From Photobacterium sp. CCB-ST2H9 (GTDB lineage: Bacteria > Pseudomonadota > Gammaproteobacteria > Enterobacterales > Vibrionaceae), in assembly GCF_023151555.2 (NCBI RefSeq), contig NZ_CP100426.1, positions 868,001 through 932,000 of the forward strand: DNA of 64,000 nt. Direction: 5' to 3'. Made by a program: the position numbers and the translations under genes. Positions 8,475-17,001 of the stretch are shown piece by piece (position 1 is the first letter of the stretch; each line of letters starts with the position of its first letter). The notes under the pieces are model-generated. The model was not told the origin of the DNA. It saw only the letters and a list, made by a program, of their open reading frames with translations, and searched no databases.

Positions 8475-8508
8475 CAATTGAAATCTCAGACGGATTCAGC
8501 TCAAGACA

Positions 8509-10557
8509 TCAAACGCCAATCGGACCACCGTCATTGCGACGAATCACAACCGTTGCAGCACGGGGACGAACCGTCACACCTACCGGTGTTTCTTCGGCCG
8601 CATTCTCAGAGTATGGCCAGTTGCCCGGGTGCTGAATATTAATGAAGACTGATTTGTAATCCGGACTGATTGCAAACCCTGTCACTTCACAGTCATTCGG
8701 ACCGACAAAGAAACGTTTCAGTTGGGTCTGATTCTCACTGGTGACCACCTGTTGTTTCCCCAGTGCATCGACCATGGCTGAAGGCACGATTGCCAGCATC
8801 TGATCATTGGTGTACTTGGTCACTTCCGAAGCACCATTGTCGGTTTGCACCCATAAAATGCCACGCCCGTCGAACGACAGGCCATCCGGGCTGGCAAACA
8901 TATTCAGATCCGTCAGACCCGAGCGGTTGATATCCGCATCTGCACCGGACGGCGCTCCGAACAGGAAAATATCCCAGCTGAATGAATTCTGGTCACTGCC
9001 CTCATCCCAACGGATGATGTGACCAAAATAGTTATCCAGACGCGGGTTCGCTGCATTGGCTTCCTTACGGCTGGAGTTATTGGTCAGTGTCAGATAGACA
9101 GTACCGGTGTAAGGATCAACCGTCGTCCATTCCGGACGATCCATCGGTGTCGCGCCCACCAGATCTGCAGCTCCCGGCGTGTTCAGCAAAATTGCAGCCA
9201 GAGAATCAAAGTCGTCCCCCAATACGCCGCCGTCTTTTTTCGGGCTGTCCATCGTCAGTGGCAGCCATTGCCCGATACCGTCTTCAGAGAATTTCGCGAC
9301 ATAGAGTGTTCCGTGATCCATGTACTTATCACCGACTGCGCGACGGTTCGCCGGACTCGCATCAGCCGGATCCCAGACTGCTTCAGAAACGAATTTATAA
9401 ATGTATTCGAACTTGGAGTCATGGCCCGAGTAGAAAACGACCGGCTTTCCTTCTTCCAGCTTTCCAAACGCACACCCTTCGTGACGGAAACGGCCCAGTG
9501 CAGTTCGTTTTACAGCGCGTGAATAGGCATTGTAAGGGTCAATTTCCACAATATAGCCAAAGCCGTTTGCTTCATTCCGGTAGTCTCCTGCTGCGCTGCC
9601 TGCCGATGGTGTGACGTTAAACCGGGTAAATTCATCCAGACGTTCATCAGCATCGCCCGCCAGATCATCCCAGCCATAACGCGTACCCGAACCAGAAACG
9701 CCAATCCGGTTCTGATCTTCAGTTTTCGTGCCTTTGTTGACAAAGTAACCCGGCCAGTTCTCTTCACAGGTCAGGTATGTGCCCCAGGGTGTGTAACCGT
9801 TACCACAGTTATTCAGGGTGCCGCGAGTCTGGCTGCCATCGGGCGAGAAACGGGTTTCCAGATGAGACGTAAAGGCCAGGGGGCCCGCCATGTCCATGAC
9901 AGTAGCTGCGGTAAATCGACGGTTCAACGGATCCTTGTCTACTATCTGCCAGGTGTTTCCGTTCAGTTTCACACGCACAACACTGACACCGTGTGCATTG
10001 ATTTCTTTCCGGATCTCTTCAACGCTTGTCCGCATACCCGTGCCGCCATCTTTGGTCGGACCGTTCGGGTGCAAGGCATTCTGATCAATATATTCGTGGT
10101 TGATACACAACAGACCGTCATCAGCAGCATCATTCAAAGAGAAAAAATGCATTCCGTCATGGTGCATCCCCATGGCGTTTGCCTGATCATCTGCCGAGTT
10201 GTTCCCGGTATTATCCCAGGCATTCGCTTTGCTGTTCAATGGCGTGCCCCATGGCACCAGCACCTGAGCTTGATAACCTGCTGGTACTGCAACAGCATCC
10301 AGCAAAGCGCCAGGGATCGACTCAAAATTCAGCACCACATCGCTGCGGCTGACTGTATCTGTACTGCCGCCTGATTTACCTGACTGGCTGTCACTGCCGC
10401 ATCCAGCCAGTCCGAAACTGCTCAGCGCCGTCAGTGCACCCAGCCCTAATGTACTTTTCAGTGCCGTACGGCGGGACAAATGTTTGTCCAGAACTTCCTG
10501 AAAGGTTTCATTGCCACTTTTGTTATAGCGATTTGGATCGAACGTCGCCTTGCTCAT
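8509..10557 (-). CDS. phoX: PhoX-family alkaline phosphatase, Tat-exported lipoprotein
   Basis: The protein has 682 residues. The N-terminus carries a twin-arginine signal (SRRTALKS near residue 28) followed by a hydrophobic stretch and a lipobox ending LAGC, so it should be a Tat-exported, lipid-anchored protein. The rest is the PhoX/DUF839 domain, a calcium- and iron-dependent phosphomonoesterase that releases phosphate from organic esters; conserved segments include CINHEYIDQ, TCEENWPGYF and HEGCAFGK. GGGAAG lies 5-10 bases before the ATG. Family knowledge suggests phosphate-starvation control, but I did not identify a clear Pho box. Confidence 0.92.
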   Translation of the reverse strand: MSKATFDPNRYNKSGNETFQEVLDKHLSRRTALKSTLGLGALTALSSFGLAGCGSDSQSGKSGGSTDTVSRSDVVLNFESIPGALLDAVAVPAGYQAQVLVPWGTPLNSKANAWDNTGNNSADDQANAMGMHHDGMHFFSLNDAADDGLLCINHEYIDQNALHPNGPTKDGGTGMRTSVEEIRKEINAHGVSVVRVKLNGNTWQIVDKDPLNRRFTAATVMDMAGPLAFTSHLETRFSPDGSQTRGTLNNCGNGYTPWGTYLTCEENWPGYFVNKGTKTEDQNRIGVSGSGTRYGWDDLAGDADERLDEFTRFNVTPSAGSAAGDYRNEANGFGYIVEIDPYNAYSRAVKRTALGRFRHEGCAFGKLEEGKPVVFYSGHDSKFEYIYKFVSEAVWDPADASPANRRAVGDKYMDHGTLYVAKFSEDGIGQWLPLTMDSPKKDGGVLGDDFDSLAAILLNTPGAADLVGATPMDRPEWTTVDPYTGTVYLTLTNNSSRKEANAANPRLDNYFGHIIRWDEGSDQNSFSWDIFLFGAPSGADADINRSGLTDLNMFASPDGLSFDGRGILWVQTDNGASEVTKYTNDQMLAIVPSAMVDALGKQQVVTSENQTQLKRFFVGPNDCEVTGFAISPDYKSVFINIQHPGNWPYSENAAEETPVGVTVRPRAATVVIRRNDGGPIGV

Positions 10558-10780
10558 GATTCTTCCCTAGTTGTGATGATTATCAGCATAGATGTACAAA
10601 CGGGCTCATATACTGACGGCGCAGTGTTACAACACGGAGAGAAAACGATGACGATTCAGTTTCATTCTCTTTAAAAACAGAGTGTTAGTTCGCGTACATG
10701 TCAAGATGTGATGTACTGCGTCGATATTTTTTGGAAGGGGGCGAAAAAAGACGAAGGGGAGATTTGAGGCAGCCGGAACA

Positions 10781-10818
10781 AAAACAGGGCCGGAACCGTT
10801 CAATGCATGGCTCCGGCC
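10781..10818 (-). terminator. Rho-independent terminator
   Basis: An inverted repeat GGCCGGAACC (10788-10797) / GGCTCCGGCC (10809-10818) is followed on the minus strand by CTGTTTTTG. It ends the 10885-11834 transcription unit. Confidence 0.8.
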
Positions 10819-10884
10819 GCGAGATTTTATGTCTCAACATTTCTTGCAGGCCCTGTCGGGCGAATATTTCAGACTAGTTATTGT

Positions 10885-11277
10885 TTATCGGACGGATGAG
10901 ATTCCCAGTTCTTCAAAAACATTTTTGGCTACTGTCATCCCATTGATGGCAGACGGAAAGCCCGCATAGACAGCCATTTGCAGAATGACTTCAACAATCT
11001 GTTGCGGCTGACATCCAATGTGAAGTGCACCTTTGATATGACTCGCCAGCTGCGGCTGACAATTTCCCATTGCAGTCAGTGCAGAAATTGTCGCCAGTTC
11101 ACGGGTCTGAAAATCCAACCCTTCACGGGAAAGCACTTCACCGAATGGAAAAGCAATAATAAAGTCAGCCAGCTCCGGGCAAACAGACTTGAAACTTTCT
11201 TTTAAATGCCCGGCTGCGTGAGGATCCAGTTCGTTGAGTCTGGAGAGGCCTTTCTGATAACGTTTTTCGTCTGTCAT
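10885..11277 (-). CDS. Carboxymuconolactone decarboxylase family protein
   Basis: The protein has 130 residues with the CMD fold: TRELATISALTAMGNCQPQLASHIKGAL near residues 58-85 and the AVYAGFPSAINGM segment near 105-117. It resembles 4-carboxymuconolactone decarboxylase-like proteins more than AhpD, because the CxxC redox pair of AhpD is absent (a single Cys in GNCQ). No other protocatechuate genes are nearby, so a role in that pathway is not supported. It lies 11 bases after the preceding lipoprotein gene, probably in one transcript. Confidence 0.85.
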   Translation of the reverse strand: MTDEKRYQKGLSRLNELDPHAAGHLKESFKSVCPELADFIIAFPFGEVLSREGLDFQTRELATISALTAMGNCQPQLASHIKGALHIGCQPQQIVEVILQMAVYAGFPSAINGMTVAKNVFEELGISSVR

Positions 11278-11288
11278 AATTTGCTCTT

Positions 11289-11834
11289 TTAATCTTTTAT
11301 CAACTCCCAGCCAGCCAAACTCGGATTGGCCCGGAGTACATCAGTCAGCTTATCCTGTTTCAGGCTACCGGCATCTGTCAACTGAACATAGACGCGTTTC
11401 TCTTTGTCAAGACTCTGTCCCGCTTTAAACGCCTTCGAACTCAGTGTCACTTTACCCTGATAAATGTTCACGATATCAAATGTTGGTATATCAAGATACT
11501 GGGCGAAATTATTAAAGACATGACGCGTTTTTGCAAAGCAACGCATGTTGTCAATCACGTACTTACCATCTGCAATGCCTGTAATAATGGCAGCCTGATT
11601 TTCAATATCGAAGTATGATTCTGCGCTCCAGATATCTTCAGTGCCGTTCTCATCGGTCACTTTTTTCATTCGAAAAGCAATTGCACGACAAGGCAATGAA
11701 TGATTTGCTTCCGAATCGATGTCCATATAAAGGGCGAGTACACCGCTATTTTTATCGGCCTGCAATCCAACCAACGCGCAGCCACTCATCACTAATCCCA
11801 TTGCCGCAACGAGCAGTGTTTTTCTTTTCTTCAT
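11289..11834 (-). CDS. Outer-membrane or periplasmic lipoprotein, unknown function
   Basis: The start is the internal ATG at 11834 (MKKRKTLLVAAMG); the frame extends to 11897 but only this start yields a proper signal. A lipobox VMSGC at residues about 14-18 predicts a 181-residue precursor lipoprotein. The mature part is soluble with a few cysteines (LPCRAIAF, NMRCFAKT). I do not recognise a family. It is followed closely by the CMD-family gene. Confidence 0.8.
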   Translation of the reverse strand: MKKRKTLLVAAMGLVMSGCALVGLQADKNSGVLALYMDIDSEANHSLPCRAIAFRMKKVTDENGTEDIWSAESYFDIENQAAIITGIADGKYVIDNMRCFAKTRHVFNNFAQYLDIPTFDIVNIYQGKVTLSSKAFKAGQSLDKEKRVYVQLTDAGSLKQDKLTDVLRANPSLAGWELIKD

Positions 11835-11949
11835 GTTTTGTCCATTCCGTGGTTTTGTGAGGGCTGCATTTAATATTGAACACAGTTCATTTTGCAACCC
11901 TGAATCATCAGAATGTTGATAGCAGGCAGATAATCAACTTGTCACCTAT

Positions 11950-11977
11950 AAAAAAACCGCCAACTTTGGCGGTTTTT
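11950..11977. terminator. Bidirectional rho-independent terminator
   Basis: AAAACCGCC / GGCGGTTTT with loop AACTTT forms a stem flanked by A and T runs on both sides. It lies between the DUF2750 gene and the lipoprotein promoter region. Confidence 0.88.
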
Positions 11978-11994
11978 CACGAAAATGCTGAACC

Positions 11995-12348
11995 TTACAG
12001 GTATTGTTTGGCCACTTCCTGAGGTTCCAGTTCAACACCTTCCAGTTCCTGGTTCCAGTTCAGACCTACCAGAACACCATCTTCGGCAAGGGTGACCATC
12101 CAGTCTTGAACGAAAACATCCAGCGGCAACTCAGTCGCCTGAAACTCAGCCCACTCATCCACACAGTGGAATTTCGCGTCAGCTTCGTTCGACCAGAACG
12201 GCATCACTTCTGACTCTTCAAATTCACTGGAATCAACCGACAGCCAATCCCCTTCTTCGTTACACAAACCGTAGACAACCTGTGCCTCTTTGGATTCAGT
12301 GAAGAACAGTTCGGCATTTGCCTGAACGTCTGCAGTTAATTTCGTCAT
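11995..12348 (-). CDS. DUF2750 family protein
   Basis: The protein has 117 residues, is acidic and soluble, and carries typical DUF2750 features: VYGLCNEEGDW near residue 25, VMPFWSNEADAKFHCVDEW near 48-66, and FVQDWMVTLAEDGVLVGLNW near 79-98. The family is of unknown function and common in gammaproteobacteria. A second member lies at 24670-25071. It is monocistronic with its own terminator. Confidence 0.85.
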   Translation of the reverse strand: MTKLTADVQANAELFFTESKEAQVVYGLCNEEGDWLSVDSSEFEESEVMPFWSNEADAKFHCVDEWAEFQATELPLDVFVQDWMVTLAEDGVLVGLNWNQELEGVELEPQEVAKQYL

Positions 12349-12536
12349 CGTGATATCTCTCTTGATTAGGGGCTCGCTGATTCGCGGGCTGCTGGCGCAA
12401 ATAGTAGCAAAGTTTATCCGTAATGTAAGATCAAATTCTTAGGCCGATTTTCACTCCGTCTAACAATTGAACGCTGACCGTCTCAGACCGTGTTTATACT
12501 TGTAATGACCACGAAGTAAGCATTATCGAGGTAAAC

Positions 12537-13133
12537 ATGGCCACTATTGACTGGCAAACTTATCTGTCTCCATCAGCTTTGCAACCGCCTCGCCCTCATC
12601 TGATCGAAGCCCATCAGTTGCTGGGGGATCAGCTGCGGGGAAAAGTGGCTGTGGACTGTGGCTGCGGTCGCGGCAGGGATACCTTCTTTTTGCTGGAAAA
12701 TCAGTACCGGGTCTATGCCTTCGACAGTAACCTTGAAAGCCTGAGACAATTATCAACACATCCGCTTGCGGCTTCCAATCCACTGTTAGATCTTCAGCAC
12801 TGCAATTTCAGCGAATACCGTTTCCCAAAGGCCCACCTTGTTAATGCCAGTGCTTCACTCTTCTTTTGTCCGAGGCCAGACTTCTACGCGGTGTGGCAAA
12901 AGATTGTTCAGTGCTTATATCCGGGAGGATTATTCTGTGGTCATTTTCTTGGCATGAATGGAGATGAAACCGACAACTCTGATCAGGTCATGACGCTCAG
13001 CAGACAAGAGCTGGAGCGGTTATTCAGTCAGTTTTATGTCGTTTCCTGGCAGCAGCGGCACGAGGTTTCTTCACGCCTCACCGGTACGAAACACCAGTGG
13101 CACATTCACACCTTAATTGCGATGAAGAAATAA
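12537..13133 (+). CDS. Class I SAM-dependent methyltransferase
   Basis: The protein has 198 residues. Motif I is VAVDCGCGRGRDTFFL at about 37-52, which binds S-adenosylmethionine, followed by the acidic residue in VYAFDSN (motif II) and ASASLFFCPRP. It resembles the TehB-like small methyltransferases. The methyl acceptor is unknown. It is cytoplasmic. The next gene follows after 9 bases, so the two probably form an operon. Confidence 0.85.
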   Translation: MATIDWQTYLSPSALQPPRPHLIEAHQLLGDQLRGKVAVDCGCGRGRDTFFLLENQYRVYAFDSNLESLRQLSTHPLAASNPLLDLQHCNFSEYRFPKAHLVNASASLFFCPRPDFYAVWQKIVQCLYPGGLFCGHFLGMNGDETDNSDQVMTLSRQELERLFSQFYVVSWQQRHEVSSRLTGTKHQWHIHTLIAMKK

Positions 13134-13142
13134 TCGGCTGCC

Positions 13143-13961
13143 ATGAAGCGAAAGCAGCACGGGCACCTAGTGATGCAACGAACGGAAAAGTTCAAAGCTG
13201 TCCTGCTGATCACCAGTGCGCTGATTTTGCTAGTGCTGATTCTGTCTCAATCGCCCATCACACAACCCGCTGATTACTATCAGTACGCCGATACGCGTGC
13301 TGCTTTCGGTATTGCAAATTTTGCCAATGTCATCACCAACCTGCCATTTGCGCTCATCGGCTTCCTGGGAGTCCGGCTGCTCAGCCAGATCAGCAGACAA
13401 CATGTAGACCGGGTGATTGAACCGGAAGTGTCTCCGGCCTATTTTTTGTTTTTTCAGGGCCTGATTGCTGCTGCCTTAGGCTCTGCCTATTACCATCTTT
13501 CGCCGGCGCCTTTCAGTCTGATGCTGGACCGCCTGCCAATCTGTCTGGTGTTTCTGAGTCTGTATTGTCTGGTCCTGAGTGAATATATTCAGCCCAGTCT
13601 GGGGCAGAAACTTTTGTTTCCGCTCAATGTGTACGGACTGCTGGCGGTCATTTACTGGTATGTTCAGGCCAGCACTGGCGATCGCCCTGCCGATTTAAGT
13701 GCCTACGTCCTGGTACAATTACTGCCCGTTCTGCATTTACCCTTAATTCTGTTGCTGTATGACGAAAAGCGCCCGGGGGGACGATATTATCTGGCAGCCC
13801 TGATGTCATACGGGCTGGCCAAACTGGCCGAATATCAGGACAACGAAGTGTTTGCACTGACTGGCGGGTGGATAAGCGGCCACAGTGTGAAACACTTACT
13901 GGCCGCATTGTCGGGGTGGTGGATCTATCTGTTATTGAAAAAGCGACTATCGCAGCAATAA
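13143..13961 (+). CDS. Ceramidase-family integral membrane protein
   Basis: The protein has 272 residues with about seven hydrophobic segments. After an N-terminal helix comes YADTRAAFGIANFANVITNLP, the signature region of the alkaline ceramidase / PAQR-like family, then SAYYHLSPAP with a conserved His, and a C-terminal LAKLAEYQDNEVF...SGHSVKHLLAAL with two His residues, consistent with a metal-dependent intramembrane hydrolase. The bacterial substrate is unknown. It follows the methyltransferase at 9 bases. Confidence 0.82.
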   Translation: MKRKQHGHLVMQRTEKFKAVLLITSALILLVLILSQSPITQPADYYQYADTRAAFGIANFANVITNLPFALIGFLGVRLLSQISRQHVDRVIEPEVSPAYFLFFQGLIAAALGSAYYHLSPAPFSLMLDRLPICLVFLSLYCLVLSEYIQPSLGQKLLFPLNVYGLLAVIYWYVQASTGDRPADLSAYVLVQLLPVLHLPLILLLYDEKRPGGRYYLAALMSYGLAKLAEYQDNEVFALTGGWISGHSVKHLLAALSGWWIYLLLKKRLSQQ

Positions 13962-13962
13962 C

Positions 13963-14226
13963 TCACTTTTCACCGATACCACGATGCTCTTTGGGTGCCA
14001 GCGCAATTTTGCCAAAGCCTAATTTACGGAAGTGGCTGTCACGAAAATCCCGGACGGCTTTTTCACCGCTCGACACGGCTTCGACCTGCAGTTCCATCTT
14101 CAGATAGTCTGTTAAATCAATACCTTCCGCAGCAGCAACGGCTTCATGAATTGAACGAAACTGACTGTAGGAAAAACTGATGCTTTTTTCCTGGTTTTTA
14201 TAGGTGTAAATCACTGTACGTGCCAT
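13963..14226 (-). CDS. DUF2960 family protein
   Basis: The protein has 87 residues from the ATG at 14226 (MARTVIYTYKN). The features SQFRSIHEAVAAAEGIDL and GEKAVRDFRDSHFRKLGFGKI match DUF2960, a small family largely confined to Vibrionaceae and relatives, of unknown function. It converges with the ceramidase-like gene, with stops 1 base apart. Its upstream region contains three DnaA-box-like 9-mers. Confidence 0.85.
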   Translation of the reverse strand: MARTVIYTYKNQEKSISFSYSQFRSIHEAVAAAEGIDLTDYLKMELQVEAVSSGEKAVRDFRDSHFRKLGFGKIALAPKEHRGIGEK

Positions 14227-14319
14227 AGCTGGACTCATGTGTTCTGTCTGAATCTGGGGGCGAAGTGTAGCGGATTTTATCCGGCAAGCCTAGTGGCAGC
14301 AGGCTTTGCCGGGACCTGC

Positions 14320-14384
14320 TTATCCACGGTTTTCCGATTCATTCACTTTATTTTCCCACAGTTATGCACAGAAACAGTGGATAA
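14320..14384. promoter_or_regulatory. Cluster of three DnaA-box-like 9-mers
   Basis: TTATCCACG (14320-14328), TTATGCACA (14362-14370) and, inverted, TTATCCACT (14384-14376) lie within 65 bp between nrdG and the DUF2960 gene. The middle one matches the TTATNCACA consensus exactly. Significance is unproven. Confidence 0.45.
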
Positions 14385-14424
14385 CTTCTGAAGTTATCAA
14401 TAAATACAATGATAAAGGAACAGC

Positions 14425-14940
14425 TTAATAGTCTGCCGGGGCCTGAGCACTGGCTTCCATCCATGCTCCGCCCGAGCCCGCTTTACGCAGGATGCGCTGA
14501 TTACTGCTGCCTCGCCACTGTAACCCGGGCTGATGCAGCTGGCGTACGAAGGGACCATCCACCATCACATCAATCAAAGCCACAACCTGGCGTTGCGGCG
14601 CTGACAGTTGCTCCATGACATAACCCGTCCAGAGCCAGATATCTTTCCCGGGACACTCAGCCCTGACCCGCCGGATTAACCGATTCACATCCGTCAGATT
14701 GGCCGGATGCAGCGGATCGCCGCCAGACAGGGATAACCCGCGGCGGACAATCCGTGTATCCAGCAGATCAGCAATCAGTCTGTCTTCCATGTCCTGAGTA
14801 AAGGGCATACCGCTGTTGACCGGCCAGGTCGACTGGTTATAACACCCCCGGCACTGATGTACACACCCCGATACAAACAGTGTGCAACGGGTACCGGGAC
14901 CATTCAACACATCACAATTAAAATACTGATGAAAATTCAT
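14425..14940 (-). CDS. nrdG: Anaerobic ribonucleotide reductase activating protein
   Basis: The protein has 171 residues and is a radical-SAM enzyme that makes the glycyl radical on NrdD. The cluster motif is CVHQCRGC at about 26-33 (CxxxCxxC), after GPGTRCTLFVSG. Later family segments are GLSLSGGDPL, which contacts SAM, and WLWTGYVME. It acts in the cytoplasm without oxygen. It begins 19 bases after the nrdD stop, so the two genes form an operon. The C-terminal tail (residues after about 158) is Ala/Gly-rich. Confidence 0.95.
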   Translation of the reverse strand: MNFHQYFNCDVLNGPGTRCTLFVSGCVHQCRGCYNQSTWPVNSGMPFTQDMEDRLIADLLDTRIVRRGLSLSGGDPLHPANLTDVNRLIRRVRAECPGKDIWLWTGYVMEQLSAPQRQVVALIDVMVDGPFVRQLHQPGLQWRGSSNQRILRKAGSGGAWMEASAQAPADY

Positions 14941-14959
14941 TCCAGCCTCTGCATCCGGA

Positions 14960-16828
14960 TTACAGATGTTTCACCCGGCGACGTACTTCTTCCTGCTTAC
15001 CGGCATTAAACGGACGCGCATCCGGACTCCCCAGATATCCGCAGACCCGACGAATGACAGAAACCCGCGACGGTTCATGATTTCCGCAGCCGGGACAGAC
15101 AAATCCCTTACTGGTGCAGTGAAATTCCCCCTGAAATCCGCAGTCGTAGCATTCATCAATCGGTGTATTGGTGCCGTAGTAAGGTACCCGGCTGTAACTG
15201 TAATCCCAGACGTTCTCCAGTGCCTCCAGGTTATATTGCATGTTCGGGTACTCGCCGTAACAAATAAAACCACCGCTGGAGATCGCCGGATAAGCCATTT
15301 CAAAGTCAATCTTGTCGTAAGGATTGACCTGCTTTTCAACATCAAGATGAAAGCTGTTGGTGTAATAACCTTTGTCGGTCACACCGGCAACTTCACCAAA
15401 TGTCTGCCGATCCAGTGCACTGAACCTGCTGCACAGATTTTCGCTCGGGGTCGCGTAAAGACTGAAACCATACCCGGCCTCCGCTTTCCAGCGATCCACT
15501 GCCTCACGCAGGCGACGGACAATCGACAATGCTTTTTGCTGTAATGCTTCTGAATCAAACACATGTCTGCTGCAACCGTACAATGCATTCAGGGTTTCAT
15601 GCAGGCCAATGTAACCCAGCGAAATAGAAGCCCGGCCATGCCGGAAGATTTCTGACACCTCATCTTCCGGCCCGAGCCGAACACCACAAGCCCCTTCCAT
15701 ATAAAGAATGGGCGCCACTCTGGCTTTCACCCCATTGAGTGAGGCAATACGAAAGTCCAGGGCCTCTTTTGCCAGATTCAGTCGCTGATCAAGCAGTTCA
15801 TAGAACACCGCTTCCTGCCCTTTGGCCTCCAGAGCAATCCGGGGCAGATTCAGACTGACAACCCCCAGATTACAGCGTCCCTCATGCTTCACGACACCGT
15901 CTTCCTCGTAGCGTGCGAGAAAACTTCTGCACCCCATCGGGGTTTTGAACGAGCCGGTCACAGCTTCAACCTGCTCCACATTGAGAATATCCGGGTACAT
16001 CCGTTTTGCTGCACATGCCAGCGCCAGCTGTTTGATATCGTAATTTCCGTCTCCCGCTTTATGGTTGATACCGTCTTTAATCGCAAAAACCAGCTTTGGA
16101 AAGACCGCAGTTTTTCGGTTCTTCCCTAAGCCTGCCAGCCGGTTTTTCAGGATGGATTCCTGAATCAGTCTGGATTCCCAGGACGTCCCCAGTCCGAAGC
16201 CAAAGGTCACAAATGGAGTCTGTCCGTTCGCGGTATGCAGGGTATTCACTTCATATTCCAGCGACTGAAATGCATCAAAGCACTCTTTTTCGGTGCGCTG
16301 TCTGGCATAGGCGCGGGCATCAGGAATCTCCCACTGCCTGGCAACCTGCAGATGCTTCTGGTAGCTGCTGGTGACATAAGGTGCCAGCACCTCATCAATG
16401 CGATTGACCGTCGTACCGCCGTAAATATGGCTGGCAACCTGAGCGATAATCTGCGCAGTAACTGCCGTTGCGGTAGAAATGGAACGGGGCGTATCAATAT
16501 CGGCATTGCCCATCTTGAAGCCCTGCGTGAGCATCCCTTCCAGATCAATCAGCATACAGTTAAACATGGGAAAGAACGGCGCATAGTCGAGATCATGAAA
16601 ATGCAGTTCCCCCTTTTCATGCGCTTCAGCCACGGCAGTAGGTAACAGAAACTGCTTTGCATAATGTTTGGCCACAATACCGGCCAGTAAATCACGCTGA
16701 GTCGGTATAACCCGGCCGTCTTTATTGGCATTTTCATTCAGCAGTTCAGTGTGGGTCTGCGCCATCAGCCCACGAATTTCTTCCAGCATACGACCCAAAG
16801 GTTGAACGCCATCCCTGTTATTAGTCAC
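14960..16828 (-). CDS. nrdD: Anaerobic ribonucleoside-triphosphate reductase lacking the ATP-cone
   Basis: NrdD reduces NTPs to dNTPs under anaerobiosis using a glycyl radical. The catalytic barrel is complete: NENANKDGRVIPTQRDLLAGI, GGTTVNRIDEVLAP, the active-site Cys in MGCRSF, the C-terminal zinc site CYDCG...CPGCG, and the glycyl loop RRVCGYLGS. The protein starts directly at the linker before EIRGLMAQT. About 90 residues forming the N-terminal ATP-cone of E. coli and Vibrio cholerae NrdD are absent: 622 residues versus about 706-712. The start is uncertain: a GTG at 16846 overlaps an NrdR box, while GTG at 16828 has GGGG six bases upstream and is preferred. Overall activity control by ATP/dATP should be lost or changed. 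Confidence 0.93.
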   Translation of the reverse strand: MTNNRDGVQPLGRMLEEIRGLMAQTHTELLNENANKDGRVIPTQRDLLAGIVAKHYAKQFLLPTAVAEAHEKGELHFHDLDYAPFFPMFNCMLIDLEGMLTQGFKMGNADIDTPRSISTATAVTAQIIAQVASHIYGGTTVNRIDEVLAPYVTSSYQKHLQVARQWEIPDARAYARQRTEKECFDAFQSLEYEVNTLHTANGQTPFVTFGFGLGTSWESRLIQESILKNRLAGLGKNRKTAVFPKLVFAIKDGINHKAGDGNYDIKQLALACAAKRMYPDILNVEQVEAVTGSFKTPMGCRSFLARYEEDGVVKHEGRCNLGVVSLNLPRIALEAKGQEAVFYELLDQRLNLAKEALDFRIASLNGVKARVAPILYMEGACGVRLGPEDEVSEIFRHGRASISLGYIGLHETLNALYGCSRHVFDSEALQQKALSIVRRLREAVDRWKAEAGYGFSLYATPSENLCSRFSALDRQTFGEVAGVTDKGYYTNSFHLDVEKQVNPYDKIDFEMAYPAISSGGFICYGEYPNMQYNLEALENVWDYSYSRVPYYGTNTPIDECYDCGFQGEFHCTSKGFVCPGCGNHEPSRVSVIRRVCGYLGSPDARPFNAGKQEEVRRRVKHL

Positions 16829-16842
16829 CACGCACCCCACAA

Positions 16843-16931
16843 ACACTAAATATGCAATTTGTAATTATCGTAAACACAAGATGTAGTGTATTTAGCGATA
16901 ATCGTCGCAAGCTTGCTTTGATCTGAATCAG
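16843..16931 (-). promoter_or_regulatory. nrdDG promoter: FNR box and paired NrdR boxes
   Basis: TTGATCTGAATCAG (16918-16931) matches the FNR consensus TTGAT-N4-ATCAA in 9 of 10 bases. ACACAAGATGTAGTGT (16874-16889) matches the NrdR box in 14 of 16 positions. A weaker second box (ACACTAAATATGCAAT, 16843-16858) lies exactly 31 bp away, the usual phase. A -10 like TAAATA at 16894-16889 would place the start near 16882, with FNR centred near -42. This predicts anaerobic activation and NrdR repression. Confidence 0.75.
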
Positions 16932-17001
16932 GGTTGTACGAATGTCGGTTAGACTTAGAACACCGCGATGATTTTGCTTTTTCGTTGAAGGATTCAGACA
17001 C

